Source: Allacma fusca (lineage: Eukaryota > Arthropoda > Collembola > Symphypleona > Sminthuridae). Taken from it: 64,000 nucleotides of DNA. The stretch is from positions 40,804,600 through 40,868,599 of the forward strand of contig OX359250.1 in assembly GCA_947179485.1 (NCBI GenBank), written 5' to 3'. Position 1 is the first letter of the stretch. Each line of letters opens with the position of its first letter. A model generated the notes under the pieces. That model was not told the DNA's origin and did no database searches. It was given only the letters and a program-made list of their open reading frames with translations. The position numbers were made by a program, and so were the translations under genes. Below, one piece after another: positions 1 to 11,500 of the stretch.

Positions 1-1543
1 GCGGTAAGAATAGCATCATTTTTTCTAGGCTACAAAGCATCTGTAGCTACTCTGGCTAGAGTTTTCAATATATTTTCCAGAGGTATTCCTAGTGTTTATA
101 GTGGAGCGGTGGTTTGGGGGACAAAAAGTACAGGGACGGTTGATGGGAATTGGGCTCTACTTCCACCGCCATGATCATAGTGGGAAGCAACTGTCCTATC
201 GGTAGTCGATTTTTTCTGTAATTCTTTGGTTTTTGGGGACACTGAAACGACAATGCGTGCGGGGACAGAAATTATATATTGACCCTTTGGACGACACAAC
301 TCTATTTTTTTGCTCTTCATGTTCTATGTATGGCATCTGTCTGTTTGCTTTCCCTTTGGTCTCAAATCATATGCTTGGAGCAACTTCAAAGGACGCATTA
401 TAACCCTTTAGTGGCTTGCTCCAAAGTTCCTACCGCCTTTTACCAGTACACTTACTTGCGTTGACTAATGCTGGTCCCATCAGCATTAGCAATCCCAACT
501 CCTCAACCGATCAAATAATTCTTCTATTAACAACTATTGACTTCATCATAGTACTCTTACTCGTATTGTAATGTTGTAGGCGCTTAAATTAGGATGCGAA
601 TTTGTCTATGTAATTAAGATCTCAATTTGAACATATTTGAATTTCTGGAGTGACAGTTGGCAATAGCACTTTAAAGGAGAAGGATTTTCCTAAGTCTTGA
701 TTCAATTGGCGTAAAATCTGTTACCTTGTTTTGTTTTTAATGCAACTAATATTGTCAACAGAGGTGTGGAATATTTTGAAATATTGTATTTGAAGTCGTA
801 TTCGAAATCCATTCCGTATTTTTCTCGCCGTTAGTTTTTAAGTACTTTGTAATTTTTGCTATTTTGTCAGGACCACAATTTCTAGTGAATTTTGTGTGTT
901 GAACAACTACGAACTTCATGTTATTTTGTAATAATTATTATTTATCATGTAACGTTTGCCCACCCCGTATTTCAAATACAAAATACAATTTCAAAATACA
1001 TAACTCTGGCAACTGTCAAGGTCGTCTGAAACACATGTCCGAATAAACATTTTAAAAGGTAAAATGAATACTAATTTCCAACATTTTGAAACGAATTCTT
1101 TAAATTCTGGTTTGTAGTAATTACTTGCTTATTTATTCAATGTGAGGGCTATCAATTTCGTTAAATTAGGGACGTGACCACCATAAATTACCCAGGTATT
1201 ATTATTCGTTTTAACGAAAATTATTCTGCATCTAGGGTCATGTTAATCTACTTTGATCTACAACTCTAAACCCTACTCGTGTGCATGTTGCCTTACGTTT
1301 GCTAAATAATTTCGCTAAGAATATACTTTATTGTGATTACTTCTGGGGATGATTCATATGTACAATTTACCCATTTTGATTATATTTTCAATACGTATTT
1401 TGTATTTCAAATAATTACGTTATTTTCATTACGTATTTTAGGTTTTTGCTGGAAGTAAAGTATTTTTACATATTTTGCAAAAACTCCAGATATTTGTATT
1501 TTATTTTGTATATTGACTAAGTTACTCTTAGTATTTGTGTTTT
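1..1543. other. AT-rich non-coding DNA
   Basis: I see no supported gene here. Short ORFs at 96-320 (-) and 279-464 (+) overlap on opposite strands and have no recognisable domain. From about 960 the DNA is rich in TATTTTGTATTT-like words in both orientations, for example around 965-1000 and 1390-1440. This looks like decayed transposon or simple-sequence DNA. Confidence 0.5.
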
Positions 1544-1645
1544 ATATTTGTATTTTAAAGTTTCTTAGTATTATATTTGTATTTTAAAGTTTCTTGGTAT
1601 TATATTTGTATTTTAAAGTTTCTTGGTATTATATTTGTATTTTGT
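1544..1645. repeat. 29-bp tandem repeat, about 3.5 copies
   Basis: The word ATATTTG recurs at 1544, 1573, 1602 and 1631, exactly 29 bp apart, each followed by TATTTTAAAGTTTCTT and a GTATT tail. Units differ at one or two bases (TTAGTA versus TTGGTA). This is a minisatellite-like array in an AT-rich tract. Confidence 0.85.
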
Positions 1646-1761
1646 ATTTTAATAATAAATTTCATGTAATTATTTTCAGCACCTCTCATTGTCAATAATA
1701 CTGTTGACTGCTGTTCAAAACAGAGACTCATGTCCTCATGCTCTGATTTGCAAGCTCCGGG

Positions 1762-2040
1762 TTGTACTATAACCTATATGACTTGTTAACTTACAGATGT
1801 GCAGTTTTAGTAATTAGTCCTAATATTTATTGTATTTACATTCGACAGCTTTCAGGTTTTCTTTTAACAAAAGGATTATCTCACAGGGTTATAAAATATG
1901 TTCAGGATTTTGAAATTCCCCCTTTAGGGGGGCTTACAGATGGAACTTTAGTCCCTGAACTGGCTTATGAATTTAGATTATTAAAGATACGAACCCTGAA
2001 CAACTTTGATGATGATCCAGACAAACGGGAATTGAAATAA
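1762..2040 (+). CDS. possible terminal exon or gene fragment, unknown product
   Basis: This is an open frame of about 92 codons. Its last 45 or so residues look protein-like: a Pro/Gly turn (PPLGG), an acidic run (FDDDPDK) and a charged end (RELK) before a TAA stop. Several CAG acceptor-like sites lie inside it, around 1848-1887, so the coding part could begin there. A possible AATAAA lies about 355 bp downstream at 2395. I do not recognise the family. It could be the last exon of a gene starting left of the window, a transposon remnant, or chance. No partner exon was found. Confidence 0.25.
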   Translation: MYYNLYDLLTYRCAVLVISPNIYCIYIRQLSGFLLTKGLSHRVIKYVQDFEIPPLGGLTDGTLVPELAYEFRLLKIRTLNNFDDDPDKRELK

Positions 2041-2394
2041 ATAGTGGAGAGGGTGCGAATGGAACCATGTGACAGCGTCATTGAGGGTTTTTCTCAAAGC
2101 CTCCCTTACATACTTTATCCCATCTATATACCCAATGCTCTCTAATTAAATTGAAGTTACAAAGGGATCGTATTTGCCTTGTTTAGATTTACACTCTCAC
2201 CGATCTAACTACTTTCCACTTTGATCTTCTTGGGAATACTGCTCTCCTGCGAGTTCAGTTTCCATTTAAGTACTCATCCCAGGTGTGTCTGGAGGTTGGG
2301 ACCTGGTCACGTGGGTGACATTCTGACTAGTTGAAAGCCAATATTCTTCTGGGAGGTGATTTTTTGTGTCTGCTCTCGGAATTTTCCCTGCTTT

Positions 2395-2400
2395 AATAAA
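2395..2400 (+). terminator. possible polyadenylation hexamer AATAAA
   Basis: AATAAA lies downstream of the possible exon ending at 2040. It is meaningful only if that exon is real, because such hexamers are common in AT-rich DNA. Confidence 0.2.
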
Positions 2401-3250
2401 AGGTTAATTAAAATTCTGTCGTTCAACTTTAGTCCATCCGAAACTCTTCCCTGAGAAGATTCATTAAAATTGTATGTTGTAGACGAGAAAGCGTCATTGG
2501 TGATTTTTGTTGATTAGCGAAATCCTAGCTCATTAATATTTCCTGCATTCATTTCCACTTTACAGTTTGAGTTAAAACAAAATAAAGGGAAAGAGCGAGG
2601 CTTCCGATTCTACTCTTTAAACAATCGAACATCTCTGGAAGGCTTCAGAGAAGTAAAGCAATCGTGACAGTTAAACCAATAGTTTAAAATTAAAAGTTGA
2701 AAATTAAATCAACTTCAGTGCATATTTATAATTGGATGCATACATACATAGATACATACATTCTATGTATAGCTGGTTGTGTGATTGGACTGGGTAACAA
2801 GTTCCGTTATCTCCATTTATACACAGGCATTTAGTAAAAACATCCAGAATAGTCATTCTAATAGAAATCTATTAGGACAGGAAAGGCAGGGAGTTTTCCC
2901 ACACTCATGCACATTGTCGACACACATATGAAGCTCATGAGAAGATTTGATCTTCCTGAGGAAATATGGTGCAGGGAGCTGACAAAAGAGTTGGGAAGTA
3001 CGTAGCATGTCTGGCGTCGAGATTCACCTGTCATTCCCCAATATATTTCCAGTATTCCAGGATTTGTAGACCTACTGAGCTTGTAACGGGCTCTTTGGAA
3101 TTTATCGCCTGTGGTGACTTCCTAGCACAGAATTCAGTTGGGCCTGATATCCTTCACCCTTCAGAGTGGGTGCTTACATTGGGTCCGACACGGCTGGAAC
3201 CCAAACGGGACCCACTTAACTTGATAGGAATGTCAAGGGAATATGAGGGA
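2401..3250. other. non-coding stretch
   Basis: No supported gene. There is a short TACATA-type simple repeat near 2740-2765. The small ORF at 2966-3256 has no recognisable domain and ends within the target-site duplication of the adjacent MITE. Confidence 0.5.
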
Positions 3251-3258
3251 TTTTAGGG

Positions 3259-3758
3259 TAGTGGTCGGACCAATTCAATTCAGAATTGGAAATTTTCGAT
3301 TCGATTCGATTCAATTCAATTCGATTCAATAATATTTCGATTCGATTTGCAGCAAAGCCAAATCGAATGATTCGATTTGGGTATTGAACTGAATCGAATC
3401 ATATTATGTGAATTGCAATTCAAACAATTCATCAAAACCGCTTCGGCTGCGCACGGGTACTTTTTTCACGCATATTCAAAGTCCAAATACTACGTATACC
3501 ACAACGTTTGTTATTTTAGCGTAGCTTTTACAATACCCTTTACAATATGTATACGACACTCCAGTAACATAAGTAAAATTTTGTATTTTCCCACTTGAAT
3601 CGTTCGATTTACAATTCAATTCGATTCACTGAGTGAATTGAATCGAATTGAATTGCTTTGGGGCAAATTGAATCGAAAATCGGTTTTTCGATTCAATTCA
3701 AGCTTCAAATTGAATCAAATTGAAAAATTCGAATCAAATTGAATCGATCCGACCACTA
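3259..3758. mobile_element. 500-bp non-autonomous hAT-type MITE, copy 1
   Basis: The element starts TAGTGGTCGGA and ends TCCGACCACTA, a perfect 11-bp terminal inverted repeat. It is flanked on both sides by the 8-bp direct repeat TTTTAGGG (3251-3258 and 3759-3766). An 8-bp target-site duplication and TA-type ends are typical of the hAT superfamily. The ends are rich in the words GATTCAATTC and CGATTCGATT; the centre carries no transposase ORF. A near-identical copy of exactly the same length lies at 18357-18856. It must have moved using a transposase supplied from elsewhere. Confidence 0.95.
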
Positions 3759-3766
3759 TTTTAGGG

Positions 3767-6700
3767 TAGGTAAGTTCCCGAGTCAGCTGATGTGTTTGTA
3801 CCTTTCGGATTTTCCATTCCTATATGGAAATCTCTCGGGGATTATTACTGGGAATGGGCTAATCCCGTTTTTATTCCGTTGCAAAATATATCCTAAATGG
3901 AGATGGATGTGGACCGTGACAAGGTCGAGTGGAGCCGGAATTCGGGAAATTGAATTTTTTTCTTATGACCCCCTACGAGCTGGAGGGTAAATAAGTAAAT
4001 CAAATATTGTGGGAATCATTTGTTCCCAGCAGGGGCTCCTTTCGGTTATGATTCAAAACACTTCTCATGACTTAGCAATCGGGACGGATCTTTCTGGAGG
4101 ACCGAGATGTTTTCACGGAGTATCATCGTAATGTTAGTGGGAGGTCATCAGATGCATTTTCGTTTCGGCCTATTTAATAAGTTCGAGAGCAAGTAGATAT
4201 AGCAAATGCCCTGGAAAAATTTAAAAGTGTACATGCACTTGGAGAATAAATATTAAGCTGGGATTTCCTTAGGAGATGATTGCCTCTCACAATGTCTGTC
4301 CTGCCTGGAGATTCATTTAGAAAGGTTGAATTATTTTATTTTGGGTTCTTTAAAATAACTACCGTGAATGTTCATTAAATTCAATAAATGTTGGAGGGAA
4401 TGAAAAACATGTCTTTCTCCCTTCCTTAGCAATATTTCCAGCGTTTTCAAATACTGGGGCAACATCAAAGCTTTACTATCTGGGAATTGATGGGAACATA
4501 AAAGTCAATGTATGGGAGCTATTACAGTCATCTCCTTTTTACAATATATGTTTGTGTATGACACAGCATCTCCACATTTTACAAGAGAGTTCTCCATACA
4601 TTTTGTCGCAGCAGTGCCAGCAGTTGAGTTCGAGGATGCGAAACAAGTAGATATAGGAGAGAGAAAGATGCCGAAGGGGAAAGTCAGCATTCAAATGCTT
4701 TAAAACTTCCTCCGAGACAGATCAACTTCAAGGAAGATGACCTAGCGCGGCTCCATAATTTCATAAACACTGCCACACACTTCTGTCAAGGGCAAGGTCA
4801 TTACGTCCTCTTAATACTACCTCCGACTTAAATGAGAAAAGTTTTTGTCAATTTGAGCCGCTAATATAATAAAAGTAAATTCCTTCCCAAGGCAATTCAT
4901 ATTGTTGTAAATACTTTGCCCGAAAATGTGCCGCAGACGAAAAATCCGTAGAATGCTTGACCTATGGACTTGTGCAATCAAATGAAATTGAGTCCAAATA
5001 ATTACAAGCATCTCTTTAACCTGAACAGTATTGTTTGGCTCCCAGCCGAGGACAAATGTCGAAAGTAGCTCATGACGTTGGAACTCCCAACCCCACAACT
5101 TCTGGCAATTTAAATTCTACAAAAAGAAGACCCCAGTGCCCGAAATACGACAAGGCAGAGTTGAAGAACTAAACCACAAATCTGAACTTAGTTTTGTGGA
5201 TATGCATTGAGCATAAAAGTTTCCCAAGTTTATCCTTTCCTATCTTTTAAATCTGCTTCTTATAGCTGATCCTATGAAAGCTATAAGAAGCAGTATTAGA
5301 GGGATGCACTTTTCCAGTCTAGAATCTCCGCCATGGCTCAATGAGCAATTTCAGAAAGTTAAAAACGAGGGGAAGGTACAAGGTCATGAGTTGGATCTCT
5401 CACAGTAACATTTTCGGGAAGACCACTCCCCATAGATTTTTTTTTAATACCCGCGACATGTATCAATCCCGACAGAATCTCTCTTCCCAATCCATACAAG
5501 GATACTTTAGACCGTTTTTTTTTAGTTGAAAAGTTTTCACAGACGGAAATCGCCGCTCACACTAAATAAGAGGAAGTGGGGACACTTTGATGTCAGTTTG
5601 AAAGTTGAGATCCAAACAGTGATGCCCGACGGAATGGCTCAAACGCTTACAAATATTATCTTAACTGGTATCAATCCACCTCGAAATCAAATCAATTTTA
5701 GGAGTGCGTACCGGACCACCAATTATAACAGTTGTACAGTTCAAAGCTTTAAATTCATTTTTTACACCCTTCTCCCTAGCCACTTAGTTGAATCTCTATG
5801 CATCTAGATTACAGTAGAGAATACTGAGGGGATCTGTGGGAAATTGTTTCCGGCAAATAGAATGCTCAAGAGTGAACATCCCTGTTTTATTCTCTGTGAA
5901 GAATTGAGGGCCCAATTCATAACGCTAGTACTCCTGCTAATGAATTCTGGGAAATTGTCTGCAAAACTTCCGAAGCATAAAAAGAAATTGTGGCGAGTTG
6001 GAACATTTTGCGGGCAGGAGTCGCATATTACTTTGCATTTTAACGACATTTCACCAGAGATCCTCTCCGACCCCTGTCATCCGGTCGAAATTCGTTAGAA
6101 AATGCTCCAGGTAATCAAAGTGTTTGAAAGGCTTCTCCACTTTCCCTCGACAACTATAGTATACTCGTCATAACAGAAGCTTCTATATTAAGTCTGTCAT
6201 CATTCCCTCATTCACCACCTCATTTATCCACTAGATTTGAAAGTAACAAGCACGGTCCCAGACCATTTAGACTTTTGTGACTGGAAGGCACTAATCAGCA
6301 ATAGTTTAGCCTTAAAATGCTTTCCTGACTAATTTTTTTCCCTGCGTTTTGAAAAACCTATTGTGATAATTATTGTAAGGCACGCTATTCCTTAAGTGTA
6401 ATTTAAAGGTCAACGTTTAGCCTCTCCCTCAATTCTAAACTTTATTACAAGCAAATCAAAGAGCGTCGAAATATCTCCTTTGATTTCTAGGACTACTGTT
6501 TTTTATTTTAAGAATTGTGTCATTTCTTTTCTGATCCTTATATTATTTAGACTTGGAGCTATTACGACAATGCTTCGAAACCGCTAAGCTATCAGAAACC
6601 TTGAGGTGCCGATGAACCCCTTCCTTTGATTTGGTTTTCAATAAAGGTCCCCATAGTCTACAGAATCTGAGACTGTGCCAAAGGGCGTCGTATTATGAAT

Positions 6701-8328
6701 TTTTAAAGCCTGAATAGTCACTTATTTAAATTGCATCGGGAGATATTCTACAACTGTGTGGGATTAGAACTTACTGAAGGGGTACAACTGTCAAGTGCTC
6801 AAGCAATACATAGGATGTGAAGCTCACCAGAGAGAAAGTAAATCCGAGGAAGTTATCAGAAATGTAAATGTATCTACATTCTATTTGAGGTAGAGTGAGT
6901 AGTTGAGGAACAAAGTTTCCCTTGTTGGTTCCCTTTCTCTCGGCAAGGCTTGTGCTTATCTTGTTGATCAATCATATCCTGTGAGTCAATTCCAGTCCCT
7001 ACTTACTTCTCCCAGCTGGAATCCCTCGTTTGATCCCTCGTGTTGAGAATAGTGAGGTAAACATATTGTGTGAGGCTATTCCATTCTGCTCTCACGATGC
7101 GAGTAAATTGGAAGGCTCAGTAACATTTCAAAACAAAACTTGTTTAGTACTTCGTAGACTGGAGCAAATAAATGAGTGAAAGTAACAGTTATTCCTTGGG
7201 AGGCTTAACTGAAAGTCAAATCCAAACGAGTCTGAACACTGAACACTAATCTAAACCGTCACGTTCACTTGAATCATTTTTGAGAGAAAACATTTCTAAA
7301 AACTAAGATTGAATGCATGCGGAGATGGTTAGAAAAAAGGTTGAGAACTTGCCCGACCTTATATGATCCTCTACACATCTTCAATAACTCCAACCGTGTG
7401 AACATGACATCCAGCCGTCATAAATTACTGGAACAATTAAGATGTTTTGATATTATCTCTTCATTTCTGAATTTCCCATCCAGGAGCCCGGCATAGCGTA
7501 TAATTACCTCATGGAACGGGACTCCTTGCTGAACGAGACTACTCCCTGATTTAAGACATCGTTTCTTTTCCCATCCCTATATTCCTGTGAATCGTGGAAA
7601 GACGTGAATTCGGAATTTCAATGAAATTAATTCCATGGAAGGGAATAGATACCAGAAATTGTCGGAAGGAAAGGGAGAAAAAACACGAATGCACATTTAC
7701 CACAGGAGTACTCTCACTCTCGCAAAACTTTTTCCCACTCCCAATTAGCCTAGTAAGGAAGTCTGTTGTAGCTGAAATTATCGGAGCTAGTGATTAGTTT
7801 CACTTGTACTTCATCCAAAGGAAACACTAGCGAAACCCAGTGTTGCTGCTCAAGCATAAAATTGTTTGGACAGCTGAATCCATTTCTCAAGTCAAATCAT
7901 CTACGAAACAAGTTACAGTAGTTGTATTTACTCTCATTGGGAATTCACCCAACTCCTAAAACCCATCTCTAAATGTGTTGCTACATTTTCTCCTCTTCAA
8001 ATCACTTGTATGAACTCAAGCATAAAATATGCACCTTCGAAAAGAAAACAGGGAGAGACTGATGAGAAAATTCCCTACCAGTTTGTCTGTGCCGTAGCTC
8101 TTGATCAATGATGTTGATTTTGATTAATTACTGATATGGTTTTTGTCAACTTTAGCTGGGCGCTTATTTTAAGTTATAACTGTAAACCCTATTTAAAATT
8201 ATAAGGAATTAAAACGAACATAAGGAATCTGAAATTTTATTATTTTTAATTGGCTCCTTGTTTCATTCCTATTCGGATCTGATTTTTTTGTATCGCCACC
8301 TAATTCGACCTCGAATGGTTTCCTCCAG
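3767..8328. other. upstream intergenic DNA or undetected 5' part of the receptor gene
   Basis: I could not support any coding exon here. The receptor needs an upstream exon carrying a start codon and signal peptide, ending in phase 1. It may be in this stretch or outside the window. Small ORFs (3739-3990, 4512-4703, 5526-5807, 5844-6098, 7594-7797) have no domains and several overlap antisense ORFs. A perfect 15-bp hairpin lies at 5253-5293. Confidence 0.45.
5253..5293. repeat. perfect 15-bp stem hairpin, 11-nt loop
   Basis: CTGCTTCTTATAGCT (5253-5267) is the exact reverse complement of AGCTATAAGAAGCAG (5279-5293), separated by 11 nt. Pairing does not extend outside the arms. It is too short for a standard animal pre-miRNA and may be an old foldback or chance palindrome. 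Confidence 0.8.
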
Positions 8329-8565
8329 GTTTTATAATTCATCACAGCCCTCACGTCTCATGCATTGAGACGACAGCGGAGGTTGAAAAGGTGACTGGGG
8401 CAGATGGAAACATGGATGAACCGGAGGAAGGAACTACACAGAAACCGAAAAATTGTCCCGTGGGATATTTTGAATGCCTCAGCGATTCGTCCCTTTGCGT
8501 CCCACAAGCATCAATTTGCAACAGTAGAGCTGATTGCCCCGATAATTCCGATGAGGCAGGATGTC
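8329..8565 (+). CDS. receptor exon: LDLa module
   Basis: The exon follows a pyrimidine-rich acceptor (CTCCAG) and ends at donor C|GTAAGTG, giving a symmetrical phase 1-1 exon as usual for LDLa modules. It has six cysteines (residues 42, 49, 56, 63, 69, 78) and the Ca-binding acidic run at 68-75. An alternative acceptor at 8346-8347 would shorten it but gives phase 2. In RXFP receptors this module is needed for signalling rather than primary hormone binding. Confidence 0.88.
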
Positions 8566-11500
8566 GTAAGTGATAGCATAAATTTCCGATCGTTTGTACG
8601 AATGCGTAATTGCACGACTAGACTAGTTTCAAAGGCATTTTCATTCACCTCATTGAATTCATGACATTTTTATACTCCCAGAAAATCAGCACGATAAGAA
8701 CTTCTGGGACTCTCTATTCTTCAAACGCCCCGGAGAGGATGTGGAAGATTTGGAAGAAATTACTTGTAAATGTGAGTTTATTCTTTTTGTATTATTCAAT
8801 CCTAGTGCTTAGCCCATTTCATCTGGGAGCTTGTATTGTTAATCATTTAATCTCATGAGAATTTACTAAAGCTCAACTTCAATCCCAGACTTCCCCACAA
8901 TCCCAGTTTGAATAACTACAGCTGTCACCGATGATTCAACACTATTTTCGAGAACTTTATCAATTAATTGGCTATTATGATTAACTTCTGGAAGAGTAAT
9001 TTGAAGGGCCGATTCTTGAACCACGTAATTAAAGGAGACCTAATCCCGCTAGAAAGAATAGAGATAAATATATTCGTGTAAATCACTAAACTGAAATATG
9101 GAATCAAGGGAACATGGGATGAAGTCACAAGGAGACAGGGACATTCAGGTTGAAATGAGACTGTCGAATCGTCCTTAGTTTGGAAATAGTTGGTTGAAAA
9201 TTCCAGGCTTCGTTACAAGTCTGAAATTGTGTAGGGAGGAAGACAAGCGTTAAAGCGGATATGGGATGTGGAATGATGATTACTCTTCGACACAATTCTT
9301 TTCTCTTCTGCACGTCTTCACGTGGAACTGGTCCTCGTCTTGGGTATTTTATTTGCTTACCCCTGAATATTCTCCTACAAAAACGTACAAACTCAAGTAA
9401 GCACTAATGTATTGAAGCGGTTCACAGTATGTATTTTGTAAGCATATAAAATACAGCATCCTATGTTAACCACAGAGACTTGCACTACTACCTCCAGGAA
9501 ATTTGTAAGGCCTAGCTTCCTTGATTAATTTCCTAGTGTTTACTACAAGAGACAGCCCAGATCTGGGGGTTTGATGGATTATCGTCCTACATAGAACCTG
9601 TAGTATCTATGTAACATTGGTATTTTGTAAAAATCCCCAAAAATACCGTTCGCAAACTTCCATACATTGTTCCATACACTTGTATATCTACATTATAGTT
9701 AAATACATATTTACCTATAATATAGATACATACAACAAATAAATAATTATTTGTTTAGAAAGTTACACATATGTATCTACATTTTTCGGGACTACCTTCC
9801 AGAAGATGAGCCTCCACAATCGGAGATTCATGGTAGTGTTTCCTTGGAACTCGTTCCAAATGGATTGACAAAATACTTGACTTCCTAATTGTTTCAAGCG
9901 AGGGAGCTCGAGTTGGATTTTGACTCACATTATTTTTCTGAGTGCACCCCACAACTTGTCTGGCTGTCATAAATACGGTATTGTCTCCTCTCCATCTGTT
10001 ACAGTGCCCTCAATGCTAACAAACGTTGAACACAAGCTATTGGGACAAGCTTTACTGTTGTCGTTCAAAGTTCTCATATATACGGAGAAACACTGATAGA
10101 AGCTTTGACTCGTATATCAGTGACTTTGAACCACAAGATGCATACATTCGTTCCAGGGGAAAAGCGTTTAGGCAGGAGTAGAAGACCTGATTTTGAAGAC
10201 CATGTTTTGTAAGTACGTGTGTGGGAGAATGTGTGTGGAGTATGTTCAAATTTTTGCAGGGTTGTAAAAATTATGGTGTTTCCACACACACAAAAAACCC
10301 AAAGTCACGCCTACAGTATAAAACTGCTCATTTTTCATGGGATCCGGGTTCCTTCCTTGTTTCTCATTTGCAGTTCCTTCCATCCTTGCACAATATATGG
10401 ACTATTTATAGGCACTATCATTTTCTGTTGCTAGTACCGTATTTCAGTGCTATGTCCATCCATATAACAAAGTTGAAAATACGAAGGTAATAAAATACAA
10501 AAATGGTTCTCAACAACAGCTTGTTACTTCCAGGAACAAGTAGCTGGAGGAATGGATTTCCTTCCTTGGTTTATTGCCCCGTATTTATCCGACAGTTAAT
10601 TTAGAACTGGGAGGGAAATTTACATCCGTTCAATACTCCCACTTTCAGAAATACGACTATACTCTAGACAATCTTACTCCAAGTTTTTGCTGAATCCTCA
10701 ATCCTTTTGGCTAACCCATGGTAAATAAGGATGGTCAGGGTCGGCACATGACTTCCTTTTTTTTTTATAGCACATCACCATCCTTGATCGTTCTTCCCAC
10801 GTTTCATTCACTGAGACGAAACTAAACAAGTGTTATGTATTTTTAATATGAGTAAATATTTTGTTATTAAAACCCAGAGCAGAGTTTTTATTAAATTGTT
10901 CCTTGTTTCTACTTCGGTAGGCTCAAGGTTATAAAAATCCTTTTCATAATTTTAGATTCTATTAACTCCCCGAAGACTCACAGCACTGCGTGTCCACTGT
11001 TAATATTTTGTATATTATATTTTGTATTTACCAAAAATTGCTTGCACTATGTATTTATGTGTCAACATATTAATTTCGTCTTCGGGCAAAAAAGTTGGCC
11101 TTGTTTTGAAACTGTTCCCTAAGTTTTTGACTTGTGTGTCCATACATACGATGCTATATGAACCCTGTCTCTCATGCCTTTCTGCTTAATTCCACCCGCC
11201 GGGGTTAAGCTCGTAAATTCTAAAAGGAAAAATGCAACCACTTGGAATGAATTATTAGTGAAGTATAGACACGGGAGAGACGCAGTCGGTTTCCATTCCC
11301 CAAGCTTTCCCTTACGGAAGGGAACAAGGACACCGGGGGATATCCGACTTCTTTTCTCAGACATAAACATGAAAAACTCATTTTTAAGCCCGTTGCGATG
11401 CCTCAACTATGATCGTCTCCATTAATTTATGTATCCAGAATGACTCAAGCCTTCCTCCAGGCCTAGTACATATTTCTGGCATACGTTTTGTGCAAGGCGA

